A stretch of 33,999 nucleotides of DNA from ZC4RG25 sp041687075 (GCA_041687075.1 JAWLCO010000037.1:1-33999), one strand, 5' to 3'; counted from the stretch's first letter, positions 7,996 through 16,311 are shown. Notes: generated from the letters alone by a model not told the origin. Translations and numbers: made by a program.

Positions 7996-9477
7996 TCAGT
8001 CGATCGGAACAGCGACGAAGCGCATGTCGCCTTTGCCGTCCTCGAGGCGCAGCAACACGGCCTTGCGACCCGACTTCCGGACCTTGTCGACGCTCTTCGA
8101 CAGGTCATCGGCACTCGCGACCTGCTCCTGGGCGGCCTCGACGATAATATCGCCGGTCCTCACGCCCTTCTCGGCGGCAGGGCTGTCCGGGTCGACCTCG
8201 GTGACGAGCAGGCCATTGATTTTCTTGTCGATGCCGTGCTTGCGCCTGAGCTCATCGGTAAGTGGCGTGACGTGCAGCCCGATCAGACCCTGGCCCGGCG
8301 TGGGCGGGGCATCGCCGCGCGTGGTTGAAGGCGCCGTCTCTTCATCGGCATCCTCATCCTCGCTGAGGCGGCCGACGACGATCTTAAAGTTCTTTTTCTC
8401 TCCCCTGCGCATGGCCTCGACCTCCACCGTCTTGCCGATGGGGGTTTGCGCCACGATACGGGGCAGTCCCCGCATGCCGGAGATTTCCTTTCCGTCGAAC
8501 CTGGTGATGACGTCGCCAGACTCGATGCCTGCCTGGGCCGCCGGGCTCTCAGGCGTGACGCCTGCCACCAGTGCGCCCGTGTTCGGGGGTACGCCCAGCG
8601 ACTCTGCAATGTCCTCGCTGACGGACTGAATGCGCACGCCGAGCCAGCCGCGCCGCGTCTCGCCGTAGAGCCGTAGCTGCTCGATAACCGGGGCGGCGAT
8701 GTCGGTGGGGACCGCAAAGCCGATGCCGATCGAGCCGCCGGTGGGCGAAATGATGGCCGTGTTGATGCCGATCACCTCGCCGGCCATGTTGAACAGCGGC
8801 CCGCCGGAGTTGCCCTTGTTGATGGCGGCGTCGGTCTGAAGATAGTCGTCGTAAGGGCCTGAGTTGATGTCGCGGGCCTTGGCGGAAATGATGCCGACCG
8901 TCACGGACCCGCCGAGGCCGAACGGATTGCCGATCGCCATCACCCAGTCGCCCACCCTCATCGCCTCGGAGGAGCCGAACTTCACGGCCTTGAGCGGCTT
9001 TTTGGGCGTGACTTTCAGGAGTGCCAGGTCGGTCTTGCCGTCCTTGCCGATCACCTTGTCGACCTTGAGCCGCGAGCCATCGGCGAAGTTGACGATGATC
9101 TCGTCCGCGCCTTCGATCACATGCGTGTTGGTGACGATCAGCCCTTCTTCGGCGTCGATGACGAAGCCTGATCCGAGTGAGGACACCCGCCGGTCGCGAT
9201 GCGGGCTGGTGCCCTTCTTATTGAAGAAGTCCTCGAACAGGTCCTCGAATGGCGAGCCCTCCGGCACCCGCGGCAGCGGCGTGCCTTCCGGCGTCTTCAA
9301 GGTCTGGGACGTGGAGATGTTGACGACGGCGTCGATGAGCTCCTGGGCCGTATCGGCAACCGATTGCGGTCCGCGGGCTTCTGATGTGCTCGCAAAAGCC
9401 ACCAGGGCGAGCGAGAAGATCAACGCAGCGAGAGTGTGAGCCAGGCTCGCGTGCCTCCCTTGCGCCAGGGCCGTCAT
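7996..9477 (-). CDS. degP: DegP/HtrA-type periplasmic serine protease
   Basis: A 493-residue HtrA-family protease and chaperone acting on misfolded envelope proteins. A signal sequence (about 1-34, cleavage after TSEA) precedes the trypsin-like domain with catalytic H119 (VTNTHVIEG), D150 (GKTDLALLKV) and S224 (NKGNSGGPLF). Two PDZ domains follow (about 277-370 and 397-490), joined by an acidic linker. ATG at 9477 was chosen because AAAGGAC lies eight bases upstream and it begins the signal peptide; an open frame continues far upstream but crosses the DUF2065 gene. It is last in the hflK-hflC-DUF2065-degP run, a common alphaproteobacterial order. Confidence 0.95.
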   Translation of the reverse strand: MTALAQGRHASLAHTLAALIFSLALVAFASTSEARGPQSVADTAQELIDAVVNISTSQTLKTPEGTPLPRVPEGSPFEDLFEDFFNKKGTSPHRDRRVSSLGSGFVIDAEEGLIVTNTHVIEGADEIIVNFADGSRLKVDKVIGKDGKTDLALLKVTPKKPLKAVKFGSSEAMRVGDWVMAIGNPFGLGGSVTVGIISAKARDINSGPYDDYLQTDAAINKGNSGGPLFNMAGEVIGINTAIISPTGGSIGIGFAVPTDIAAPVIEQLRLYGETRRGWLGVRIQSVSEDIAESLGVPPNTGALVAGVTPESPAAQAGIESGDVITRFDGKEISGMRGLPRIVAQTPIGKTVEVEAMRRGEKKNFKIVVGRLSEDEDADEETAPSTTRGDAPPTPGQGLIGLHVTPLTDELRRKHGIDKKINGLLVTEVDPDSPAAEKGVRTGDIIVEAAQEQVASADDLSKSVDKVRKSGRKAVLLRLEDGKGDMRFVAVPID

Positions 9478-9555
9478 CACACGTGTCCTTTCGAGCATCA
9501 TGCGCACACAACCCGCCGCCTCGCCTTCATCACGCTGCGAGACGGCGCTTCGATC

Positions 9556-9585
9556 ATCGTTCAGTCCCTGGCGCAGGCCTGTCAA
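9556..9585 (-). promoter_or_regulatory. Possible internal promoter for degP
   Basis: The minus strand carries a perfect TTGACA hexamer (9580-9585) in the 119-base gap between the DUF2065 gene and degP, with the weak -10 candidate AACGAT 18 bases away (9556-9561). It would give a leader of about 70 bases. The -35 match is good, the -10 poor. Confidence 0.35.
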
Positions 9586-9596
9586 CGCGAACGGTT

Positions 9597-9782
9597 TCAA
9601 CCGCGCACGAGCCAGACAATGAACACACCGGCCGCAACGGCAGTGAGACCGGCCGTCCTCAGCGCCTGTGGCGACGACTCCGCCGCCGTATTGAGAAGGC
9701 GTACCGCAAAATCGGGTGCGGCGGCCCAGAGCAGTCCCTCGATCACCAGCACGAGGCCGAGGGCGACAGCGAGATCGCTCAT
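9597..9782 (-). CDS. DUF2065 (YjeT-like) small membrane protein
   Basis: A 61-residue protein with two hydrophobic helices (about 5-22 and 42-58), matching the DUF2065 family, whose E. coli member YjeT is also encoded beside hflKC. The function is unknown. It begins within the hflC stop codon (ATGA at 9779-9782), showing tight coupling to the HflKC complex genes. Seen: size, two helices, the central segment PDFAVRLLN and the conserved position. A role in HflKC or FtsH quality control is inference from context. Confidence 0.85.
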   Translation of the reverse strand: MSDLAVALGLVLVIEGLLWAAAPDFAVRLLNTAAESSPQALRTAGLTAVAAGVFIVWLVRG

Positions 9783-10729
9783 TGTTGTGGCAACGCAATG
9801 TTCGGCGTCGGCGTTCCTACGGTAGCGCCTGTGACAGTCGGAGCTTTGGTTTCCGGCGTGACAGACTCGGAGAAGAACCGGAAGAAGTCGCGGAACGTCG
9901 CCGATTCCGGCGAAATCACGAGCCGCGTATCGCCCCGGCGCAAGGCTGTCTCATAGGCCTCCATCGAGCGCAGGAACTGGTAGAACTCCGGATCCTGGCC
10001 AAAGGCCTCGTTGGAGATCCGCGCCCGCTCGGCGTCGCCCTCGCCCTTGAGCCGCCGCGCGTCGCGTTCAGCTTCCGCCTTCATGACGGCGACCTGCCGG
10101 TCGGCCTCGGCGCGAATCCGCCGTGCCGCCTCTTCACCGCGGGCGCGGAACTCGGCCGCCTCGCGCTGCCGGTCCGTCTTCATGCGCTCGTAGATCGAGG
10201 CGGAGTTCTGCGGCGGCAGGTCGACCCGCTTGGTACGGACGTCGACGACGTCTATGCCGAAGTCGCGGGCCTCAGCATTTACCTGCTTCTGAATGAGGTT
10301 CATCAGCTCGGCACGCCGGTCACGCACCGCATCTGCGAACGAAGCAGAGCCCAGGACACGCCGCAGCGAGCTGTCCAGGATCGGACCCACGCGCGAGCGC
10401 ACGCCGAGTTCGGTGCGCACGGTCTGGTAGTAGCGCAGCGGGTCGACGATGCGATACCGCGCGAAGCTGTCGACGATCAGCTTGTTCTGGTCCGAGGAGA
10501 AGAGCTCCTGCGGGGACGTGTCGAGATCGAGAATCCGCTTGTCGAAGAACTCGACCGTTTCCACGACGGGCAGCTTCCAATGCAGCCCCGCCGCGTCCAC
10601 GATACGCTTCGGCTTGCCGAACTCCAGCACGAGCGCCTGCTGGTGCTGCTTCACGATGAACATCGAAAGGTAGCCAGCAACCGCCGCAAGGCCGAGCGCG
10701 ACGAGAACTGCCATTAGTGTTGCGCGCAT
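9779..10729 (-). CDS. hflC: HflC, SPFH-domain modulator of FtsH protease
   Basis: HflC forms with HflK a large membrane assembly that encloses and restrains FtsH. The product (316 residues) has an N-terminal membrane anchor (about 3-26), then an SPFH/prohibitin domain beginning QHQQALVLEFGKPKRIV, and a long charged helical region rich in Ala, Glu and Arg (RAEADRQVAVMKAEAERDA). The ATG at 10729 is preferred because GAGGGGC lies seven bases before it; GTG at 10744, overlapping the hflK stop, is possible. It follows hflK directly and overlaps the next gene by four bases. Confidence 0.94.
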   Translation of the reverse strand: MRATLMAVLVALGLAAVAGYLSMFIVKQHQQALVLEFGKPKRIVDAAGLHWKLPVVETVEFFDKRILDLDTSPQELFSSDQNKLIVDSFARYRIVDPLRYYQTVRTELGVRSRVGPILDSSLRRVLGSASFADAVRDRRAELMNLIQKQVNAEARDFGIDVVDVRTKRVDLPPQNSASIYERMKTDRQREAAEFRARGEEAARRIRAEADRQVAVMKAEAERDARRLKGEGDAERARISNEAFGQDPEFYQFLRSMEAYETALRRGDTRLVISPESATFRDFFRFFSESVTPETKAPTVTGATVGTPTPNIALPQQ

Positions 10730-10740
10730 GATCGAGCCCC

Positions 10741-11889
10741 TCACTGCTGCTGTTGTTGTGTTTGTCTTCTGGGCTGCAATTGGTCGAGCGGGAGATACGG
10801 CACCACGCCCTGACCGCTATTGCTGTCGATGATCACCTTGTCGGTCGAGGCGAGGACGCGTTCCATGGTCTCGAGATAGAGCCGCTGCCGCATCAGGTCC
10901 GGCGCCTTGCGGTACTCCTCGAGCACGTTCAGGAACCGGCTCGCTTCACCCTGAGCTTCGGCAATGACGCGCTCCTTGTAGGCCTGTGCCTCCTGCAGGA
11001 TCCGCTGCACCTCACCGCGGGCTTCAGGGATGACCTTGTTGGCATAAGCATAGGCCTGGTTCTCGATGCGCCGTTGGTCGATTGCTGCCGCGGCCACGTC
11101 ACGGAACGCATCGACGACCTGCGACGGCCCCTCTGCCCGCTGCATCTGAAGCTGCGTGATGTTTATGCCTGACTTGTAGTTGTCCAGCGTGCGCTGCACG
11201 AGATCGCGCACGTCCTGCTCGATCTGCGAGCGCTTCTCCGTCAGCACATCCTGCACCCGGCTCTTGCCGACCACCTCGCGCATGGCGCTCTCGGCGACCT
11301 CTTTGACCGTCTTTTCCGGGTTTTCGATGTTGAAGAGGTAAGCTGCGGCGTCCTTGATGTTCCACAGCACGACGAAGCCGATATCGACGATGTTCTCATC
11401 GCCCGTCAGCATCAGGCTTTCGTCGAGCACTTCCTGAGACTGGACCGCCCTGGCCCGGTTGTCAGTAGGGCCGCGGAAACCGATTTCCGTGCGGTTGGCG
11501 ACCGTCACCTTCGGCAGCCGGACCTCCTCTATCGGATAGGGCAGCCGGAAATGCAGGCCCGGCGGCTCCTGGCGGTCGAACTTGCCGAAGCGCATGACGA
11601 CGCCGAGCTCATCGGGGCGGACGGTGAACGTGAAGGCATAGAAGCCGACCACGGCGAGAGCTACGGCAGCCAGCAGCAGAATGAGCGGGCCCGGCACGCC
11701 CGAGCCATGCATCACCTGCTTCACCTTGTCCTGGCTGCGCTTCAGGATTTCTTCCAGATCCGGCTGATTGCCGCCGCCGCCAGAGCCTTGGCCCCACGGT
11801 CCGCCACCACCGCCGCCGCTGCCCCAGGGGCCGCCGCCTCCGCCGCTTTTCCAGCCGCCACCACCGCTACTTTGATTGTTCCAAGGCAT
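10741..11889 (-). CDS. hflK: HflK, SPFH-domain modulator of FtsH protease
   Basis: A 382-residue partner of HflC. The N-terminus is a low-complexity glycine/tryptophan region (PWGSGGGGGG, PWGQGSGGGG), as usual for HflK, followed by a membrane helix (VPGPLILLLAAVALAVVGFY), the SPFH domain (RPDELGVVMRFGKF...PPGLHFRLPYPIEEV in parts) and a coiled helical segment. It ends in a glutamine run. ATG at 11889 was chosen because it starts at the conserved MPWNNQ; AGGAAACGG lies upstream. It is first in the operon, with a promoter about 100 bases before it. Confidence 0.95.
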   Translation of the reverse strand: MPWNNQSSGGGGWKSGGGGGPWGSGGGGGGPWGQGSGGGGNQPDLEEILKRSQDKVKQVMHGSGVPGPLILLLAAVALAVVGFYAFTFTVRPDELGVVMRFGKFDRQEPPGLHFRLPYPIEEVRLPKVTVANRTEIGFRGPTDNRARAVQSQEVLDESLMLTGDENIVDIGFVVLWNIKDAAAYLFNIENPEKTVKEVAESAMREVVGKSRVQDVLTEKRSQIEQDVRDLVQRTLDNYKSGINITQLQMQRAEGPSQVVDAFRDVAAAAIDQRRIENQAYAYANKVIPEARGEVQRILQEAQAYKERVIAEAQGEASRFLNVLEEYRKAPDLMRQRLYLETMERVLASTDKVIIDSNSGQGVVPYLPLDQLQPRRQTQQQQQ

Positions 11890-11986
11890 CGAACAGCTTT
11901 TCCGTTTCCTGCTTGTGTTCCGGGAGTGCCAAAGCGCGCCCACCGCGAACCGCGGGGCGCCAGATCATTCGCCTTTGTATACGTAG

Positions 11987-12015
11987 GTTATAAGGGACAC
12001 CCCTCGCCCGCGCAA
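11987..12015 (-). promoter_or_regulatory. Promoter of the hflK-hflC-DUF2065-degP operon
   Basis: On the minus strand, TTGCGC (12010-12015) and TATAAC (11987-11992) are separated by exactly 17 bases, a good housekeeping-type promoter. It lies in the only gap between folA and hflK and would give a leader of about 90 bases. No clear heat-shock sigma box was recognised. Confidence 0.6.
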
Positions 12016-12053
12016 ACCGTACTCTGCGGAATGTGGTGCGGCGGCTTAAGGCT

Positions 12054-12620
12054 TCAAGCTGCCCCAGCCGCATTAAGCTCGCCCTCGCGCCTGCGCTCGA
12101 GCATCACGAGCGTGCAGGCGAACTCGTCGGCTTCGCCGCGCGGGAGTGCCTCGCGAGAGGTCTCGACCCAGTCCTCCGCTGCAATTTCAGGCAGGAAGGT
12201 ATCGCCCTCAGGCGTGCCGTGGACGCGCGTGAGAAAGATGCGCCGGGCGTGGGGTAACGCCTCGCGGAACACCTCCGCGCCGCCGATAACCATGATTTCA
12301 GTCTGCCCCCGGGCTTCGGCCGCCGCGCGGGCTGTATCCACTGCCTCCGCCAGTGTCAGCCTGACGATGACACCAGCGGGACTGAAGCCCGGATCGCGGC
12401 TCACCACGATGTTCTCGCGCCCGTCGAGCGGCTTGCCGATCGATTCATAGGTCCTGCGCCCCATGATGATCGGCTTGCCCATGGTGAGCCGCCGGAACAG
12501 GCGCAGGTCCGACGGGATGCGCCAGGGCAACTGCCCGCCGCGGCCGATCACATCGTTCTCGGCGGCGGCGACCACGAGGGCGATATCCGGCTCTTCCTGG
12601 GCATTGGGGCGACTTGTCAT
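12054..12620 (-). CDS. folA: Dihydrofolate reductase
   Basis: Reduces dihydrofolate to tetrahydrofolate with NADPH, recycling the dihydrofolate made by ThyA. The 188-residue product has ALVVAAAENDVIGRGGQLPW, the substrate motif LPWRIPSDLRLFRRLTMGKP (residues about 31-50), IIMGRRTYESIG, and IMVIGGAEVF for NADPH binding. The C-terminus is slightly extended and carries the ERRREGELN segment. ATG at 12620 overlaps the thyA stop by four bases, so the two enzymes of the same cycle are translationally coupled. Confidence 0.96.
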   Translation of the reverse strand: MTSRPNAQEEPDIALVVAAAENDVIGRGGQLPWRIPSDLRLFRRLTMGKPIIMGRRTYESIGKPLDGRENIVVSRDPGFSPAGVIVRLTLAEAVDTARAAAEARGQTEIMVIGGAEVFREALPHARRIFLTRVHGTPEGDTFLPEIAAEDWVETSREALPRGEADEFACTLVMLERRREGELNAAGAA

Positions 12621-13411
12621 ACCGCCACCGGCGCCTTGATGTGCGGGTGCGGATCGTAATCCGTCAGCTCAAAGTCCTCATACCGGAAGCTGAAAATGTT
12701 CTTCACCGCTGGATTGAGCCGCAGGGCCGGCGGCGGCCTCGGCGTGCGCGTGAGCTGCAGGTCCGCCTGCTCGAGGTGGTTGAGGTAAAGGTGCGCGTCC
12801 CCGAAGGTATGGATGAACTCGCCCGGGCGCAGCCCCGTCACCTGCGCCATCATCATGGTCAGCAGGGCATAGCTGGCGATGTTGAAGGGCACGCCGAGGA
12901 AGACGTCGGCCGAGCGCTGGTAGAGCTGACAGGAGAGCCGCCCTTCGGCCACGTAGAACTGGAAGAGGCAGTGGCAGGGCGCCAGCGCCATATCGGGGAG
13001 ATCGGCAGGGTTCCAGGCTGAGACGATGATGCGGCGGCTGTCCGGATTGGTCTTCAGCGTTTCCACCGCCTCGGCGATCTGGTCGATGGTCCGTCCGTCC
13101 GGGGCCGCCCAGGAGCGCCATTGCTTGCCGTAGACGGGGCCGAGATCACCGTTCTCATCCGCCCACTCGTCCCAGATGGAGACGCCATTGGCCTTGAGGT
13201 AGGCGATGTTTGTGTCGCCCTGCAGGAACCAGATCAGCTCGTGAATGATCGACTTCAGGTGCAGCTTCTTGGTGGTCACCAGCGGGAAGCCGCGGGCGAG
13301 GTCGAAGCGCATCTGATGGCCGAACACGCTGAGCGTGCCCGTGCCCGTACGGTCCGTCTTCCGGACACCTTCGGTGCGCACCCGGCGCATCAGGTCGAGG
13401 TACTGGTCCAT
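12617..13411 (-). CDS. thyA: Thymidylate synthase
   Basis: Methylates dUMP to dTMP using methylenetetrahydrofolate. The protein is 264 residues, the same length as E. coli ThyA. The nucleophile is C146 in APCHCLFQFYV, with RRIIVSAWNPADLPDMAL before it and YQRSADVFLGVPFNIASY after it; the folate-site start (DRTGTGTLSVFGHQMRFDL, read in parts) is intact. ATG at 13411 has only a weak ribosome site. It is first of the thyA-folA pair. The canonical ThyA, not flavin-dependent ThyX, is therefore used. Confidence 0.97.
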   Translation of the reverse strand: MDQYLDLMRRVRTEGVRKTDRTGTGTLSVFGHQMRFDLARGFPLVTTKKLHLKSIIHELIWFLQGDTNIAYLKANGVSIWDEWADENGDLGPVYGKQWRSWAAPDGRTIDQIAEAVETLKTNPDSRRIIVSAWNPADLPDMALAPCHCLFQFYVAEGRLSCQLYQRSADVFLGVPFNIASYALLTMMMAQVTGLRPGEFIHTFGDAHLYLNHLEQADLQLTRTPRPPPALRLNPAVKNIFSFRYEDFELTDYDPHPHIKAPVAV

Positions 13412-13469
13412 GGCGTCACATTAACCTGATTCCGCCGCGCCTGAGGCAGGGCTGGCTGCGCCAGCAGCT

Positions 13470-14240
13470 TCAGGTCAACGGGAGAATGATGATCGCGAGC
13501 AGCACCATACCGTTGTAGAAGCCGTGGCAGATAAGCGGCACCCACAGGTTGCCGGTTCTCCACAGGAGCCAGGAGAACAGGAGGCCGGCGAGAAACACCT
13601 CGACGAGGCCGAGGCCCGAGTAGCCCGCATGCAGTACCGTCCAGCCGAGCGTGGTCAGCAGCGCCGCTCCGAAAAAGCCGAGGCGCGAGCGTGCGAGGGC
13701 GCTCAGCAGGAAGCCGCGGAAAAGGAGCTCTTCCGAAAGCGGCGCGCCGACGACGATGGCGAGCGCGAAGAGCCAGAAGGCATCCGATTGCAACGGCTCC
13801 ATGAGGGGACGCACATCCTCGATCATCGTGTCGCGTGCGAACGGAAACACGACGGCGTTGTAGAGGACCTGTGCTACGAGCATCACCACCACGGCCGCGA
13901 TGAAGATGCGTGCCGGAGTGTCGCGGTTGAAGGCCAGGACCTCGGCCCGCCGGCCGCCGAACATCCCCGCGGCCACGACTACGAGTGCGACAATCGATAC
14001 CTGCATGCCGAGCAGCCAGACGGCCATTCGCCAGATGCGGGCCTCGTCTGTCGGCAGCAACTCCGCTGGAACAGAGATCGGGGGCGCGAACTGCAGCGTG
14101 CCGACGAGGTACGTGGCCACCAGCGCAGCAAGGGCGATGATGACGAAGGCTGCCACCACGGCAAGAACCGGGCGCCAGGGGGAGCGCGCGTGATAGGCTG
14201 GCGGACCTGTCAGCAGCTCGCGTACGGCGGAGATGAGCAA
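13470..14240 (-). CDS. CPBP-family intramembrane glutamic protease
   Basis: A 256-residue multi-pass membrane protein of the CAAX protease / bacteriocin-processing (ABI) family. Motif 1 EExxxR is E170-E171...R175 in PLSEELLFRGFLLS; motif 2 histidine is H204 in WTVLHAGYSGL; motif 3 is HxxxN, H239...N243. About seven helices are visible. The substrate is unknown. The start is taken as TTG at 14240, because an in-frame TGA lies three codons upstream and no ATG is available; AAAGGG is 11 bases before. Its 5' end faces the tmRNA gene divergently. Confidence 0.87.
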   Translation of the reverse strand: MLISAVRELLTGPPAYHARSPWRPVLAVVAAFVIIALAALVATYLVGTLQFAPPISVPAELLPTDEARIWRMAVWLLGMQVSIVALVVVAAGMFGGRRAEVLAFNRDTPARIFIAAVVVMLVAQVLYNAVVFPFARDTMIEDVRPLMEPLQSDAFWLFALAIVVGAPLSEELLFRGFLLSALARSRLGFFGAALLTTLGWTVLHAGYSGLGLVEVFLAGLLFSWLLWRTGNLWVPLICHGFYNGMVLLAIIILPLT

Positions 14241-14289
14241 GCGCGTTCATACCCTTTCAAGAGTTCTTTTTTTCGAGCCACGGACGGCC

Positions 14290-14295
14290 TATATT
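14290..14295 (+). promoter_or_regulatory. Possible -10 box of ssrA
   Basis: TATATT stands seven bases before the first predicted hairpin of the tmRNA acceptor piece, in an AT-rich patch between the divergent CPBP protease gene and ssrA. No convincing -35 hexamer at normal spacing is seen; a run of T lies at 14267-14273. Confidence 0.4.
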
Positions 14296-14301
14296 AGGCA
14301 T

Positions 14302-14630
14302 GCCGGATTCGTCCGGCTATGGCGATAAACGCGGTCGTAATAAGCCGTTCGGACCCGGGGGCGGTACCCGGCGCCTCCACCACAGGCTGCAGCCAAGGCG
14401 GCGGCCTCTGATGGGGGCGAAATAGGATCGACGAGGGTGTAAAGGACTTAGCTTTCGCTCGGCATGGTTCCGCCGTTATCGGGCCATCCAGAATAGTTGC
14501 CAACGACAACTATGCTGAGGCTGCTCTCGCTGCGTAATGCAGTGCGAAATGCCTGAACCCAAGTCCTGGTCATTAGCCTGATCAGGCGCGGTACGGAGGG
14601 CACCGGGCAACAGAAGCCCTCCACTTCCTT
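14302..14630 (+). ncRNA. ssrA: Circularly permuted two-piece tmRNA
   Basis: tmRNA rescues stalled ribosomes and adds a degradation tag. The acceptor piece comes first: a hairpin GCCGGA-TTCG-TCCGGC (14302-14317), T-stem CCGGG (14355-14359), loop GGCGGTA, CCCGG (14367-14371), acceptor strand CGCCTCC (14372-14378), then A and an encoded CCA ending at 14382. After a 30-base spacer the coding piece begins with GGGGGCG (14413-14419), which pairs with CGCCTCC (one G-U), followed by GGATCGACGAGGG. The tag frame is at 14499-14537. A hairpin GGAGGGC/GCCCTCC (14595-14622) is near the 3' end. Permuted order with the CCA end upstream is the known alphaproteobacterial form. Outer ends are approximate. Confidence 0.93.
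14499..14537 (+). other. tmRNA tag-peptide reading frame
   Basis: Resume codon GCC at 14499 is followed by AAC GAC AAC TAT GCT GAG GCT GCT CTC GCT GCG and stop TAA, encoding ANDNYAEAALAA. The AxDN(F/Y)AE start and the LAA end fit known alphaproteobacterial tags: the LAA end is the ClpX-recognised degron and the N-terminal part is the SspB-binding region. This tag is added to stalled nascent chains; it is not an independent gene. Confidence 0.93.
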
Positions 14631-14682
14631 GCGGCCCCGTAATCTCAGGGTCCGCGCAGCAGGTAAATGGCCCTGGTCCCTC

Positions 14683-15399
14683 ATGAGCAGCGGGCGCATG
14701 ATCGACTATGAAGCTTTGGCGCAGGACGCGATGCGTGGCGTCGTGCGCGCAGTGCTGTCTCGTACGGCGAAGAGCGGACTGCCAGGCGATCACCACTTCT
14801 ACATCTCCTTCGACACCCAGCATCCGGGCGTCATCCTCTCCAAGCGCCTTCGGGAAAAGTATCCCGAAGAGATGACCATCGTGCTCCAGCACCGGTTCTG
14901 GGACCTCAACGTCACCGAGGACCGGTTCGAGGTGAAGCTGACGTTCGACGGCATTCCCGAGCGGCTGGTGGTGCCCTTCGCGGCGCTGAAGATCTTCTTC
15001 GATCCGAGCGTTCGCTATGGACTGCAGTTCGAGGCGCCGGAGTTCGGTCCCGATTTGCTCGAGCAAGCCGAGGCAGGCAGCGATGAGCAGGTGGGCAGCG
15101 AAGAGGAAGTGATGCCCGCGCCGCGGCCGCAGCCGACCCCCCTCCGCAGCGCGCCCCGTCCGGCCGCCGAGCGCAAGGCGGCGCGTAGCACGCGCAAGCC
15201 GCGGGCCGACCGTACCTCGGAGCAGCCAAGCTCTTCCGAGACATCTGGCGCTCGTCCGCCCGCGGCGAAGCCATCGGCCGCAGCGCCCTCCAAGACCCAG
15301 CCGGAGGCTCAGGACACCGCCGACGAACCAGCCGAGTCGAAAGAGCAAACCTCAGGCGGTGCCCAGATCGTCAGGCTGGACGCCTTCCGCAAGAAGTGA
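14683..15399 (+). CDS. sspB: SspB-alpha, ClpXP adaptor for tmRNA-tagged proteins
   Basis: SspB binds the tmRNA tag and tethers tagged proteins to ClpX. The 238-residue product has the alphaproteobacterial SspB fold region at about 7-115 (MIDYEALAQDAMRGVVRAVL, HHFYISFDTQHPGV, IVLQHRFWDLNV, FEVKLTFDGIPERLVVPFAA), a long Ala/Pro/Glu-rich disordered linker (about 125-222), and a conserved-looking C-terminal tail QIVRLDAFRKK, the expected ClpX-docking peptide. ATG at 14683 was chosen; ATG at 14698 is equally possible, as neither has a strong ribosome site. It lies directly downstream of ssrA, which makes the tag it recognises. Confidence 0.92.
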   Translation: MSSGRMIDYEALAQDAMRGVVRAVLSRTAKSGLPGDHHFYISFDTQHPGVILSKRLREKYPEEMTIVLQHRFWDLNVTEDRFEVKLTFDGIPERLVVPFAALKIFFDPSVRYGLQFEAPEFGPDLLEQAEAGSDEQVGSEEEVMPAPRPQPTPLRSAPRPAAERKAARSTRKPRADRTSEQPSSSETSGARPPAAKPSAAAPSKTQPEAQDTADEPAESKEQTSGGAQIVRLDAFRKK

Positions 15400-15531
15400 G
15401 CTGAGAGCGCTCCGAACGAAGCTGCCCAGGTTTGCGGGAGTTGCTCATCAGTCCCGATGGGCCCAAACCGCTTCAAATCCAGCCAATTCTGTGATCCGAT
15501 GCTGGTTCCGTGATCGGAGGGAGCCGCATCC

Positions 15532-16311
15532 ATGACCACACAGGGACTGTTCGCAGGCGAGCGCGCCGTTGTCACTGGCTCCGCCTCGAATGTCGGCCGC
15601 GGCATCGCGACGGCCCTGGCGCGCGAAGGGGCGCATGTGGTGCTCGCAGACATCGACATGGAGCGCAATGCGGCCGTGGCCCGGGAGATCGGCAGCGACG
15701 GCGGCTCCGCCGAGACGATCTCGGTTGACCTTTCGCAGCCCGACGGCTGGAAAGCGATCCTCGAGGCCATCGATGGGCGTGCTCCTGACATGTTCGTGCA
15801 TTCGGCCTGCCCGCGCCGGCTCGAGACGGATTTGGCCGCTGTCGTGTCGGAGGAGACGTGGGACGCCATGCTCACCACCAACGTGCGGTCCGGCTTTTTC
15901 CTCGGGCGGGAGCTCGGCAAAAGAATGCAGGAGGCGAGTGTGCGCGGGCGCATGCTCTACATCGCCTCGCTCCACGCTTACGCTCCCCGCAATCTTGCCC
16001 ACTACTCCGCGGCCAAGGCTGGCATGACGATGGTCGTGAAGGAGCTGGCACGCGCGCTGGGTCCTTCAGGAATCCGGGTCAACGCGCTGGCGCCCGGGGC
16101 CGTGCCGGGCGGCGGCGCCTCCAACATGGACGACACCTTCCAGCCGAAGCGAAAGATTCCGCTGCAACGGTTCGGTACGGCGGCGGACATGGCCGGCATG
16201 GCCATGGCACTGCTCTCGGATCGCTTCTCAGGCTACGTGACCGGCGCCACTGTGCCTGTCGACGGCGGACTGGCGCTCTACAACTGGATTCCCATGCCGG
16301 GGCAGGAGTGA
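15532..16311 (+). CDS. SDR-family NAD(P)-dependent oxidoreductase
   Basis: A classical short-chain dehydrogenase of 259 residues. The nucleotide-binding motif is TGSASNVGRG (15-24), with D40 after the second strand favouring NAD. The catalytic residues are S146 (YIASLHAY), Y158 and K162 (YSAAK), and the C-terminal VTGATVPVDGGLALYNW is typical. The usual NNAG segment reads VHSACP. GGAGG precedes the ATG. The substrate cannot be told from sequence. The next gene, a NIPSNAP protein 72 bases on, suggests a small catabolic pair. Confidence 0.9.
   Translation: MTTQGLFAGERAVVTGSASNVGRGIATALAREGAHVVLADIDMERNAAVAREIGSDGGSAETISVDLSQPDGWKAILEAIDGRAPDMFVHSACPRRLETDLAAVVSEETWDAMLTTNVRSGFFLGRELGKRMQEASVRGRMLYIASLHAYAPRNLAHYSAAKAGMTMVVKELARALGPSGIRVNALAPGAVPGGGASNMDDTFQPKRKIPLQRFGTAADMAGMAMALLSDRFSGYVTGATVPVDGGLALYNWIPMPGQE

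Noticed and set aside
9478..9798. Upstream extension of degP to 600 residues
   Set aside because: It crosses the DUF2065 gene, while the signal peptide and ribosome site fit the ATG at 9477.
14476..15348. A 290-codon minus-strand frame across ssrA and sspB
   Set aside because: It is antisense to the tmRNA tag region and to SspB, and has no recognisable domain.
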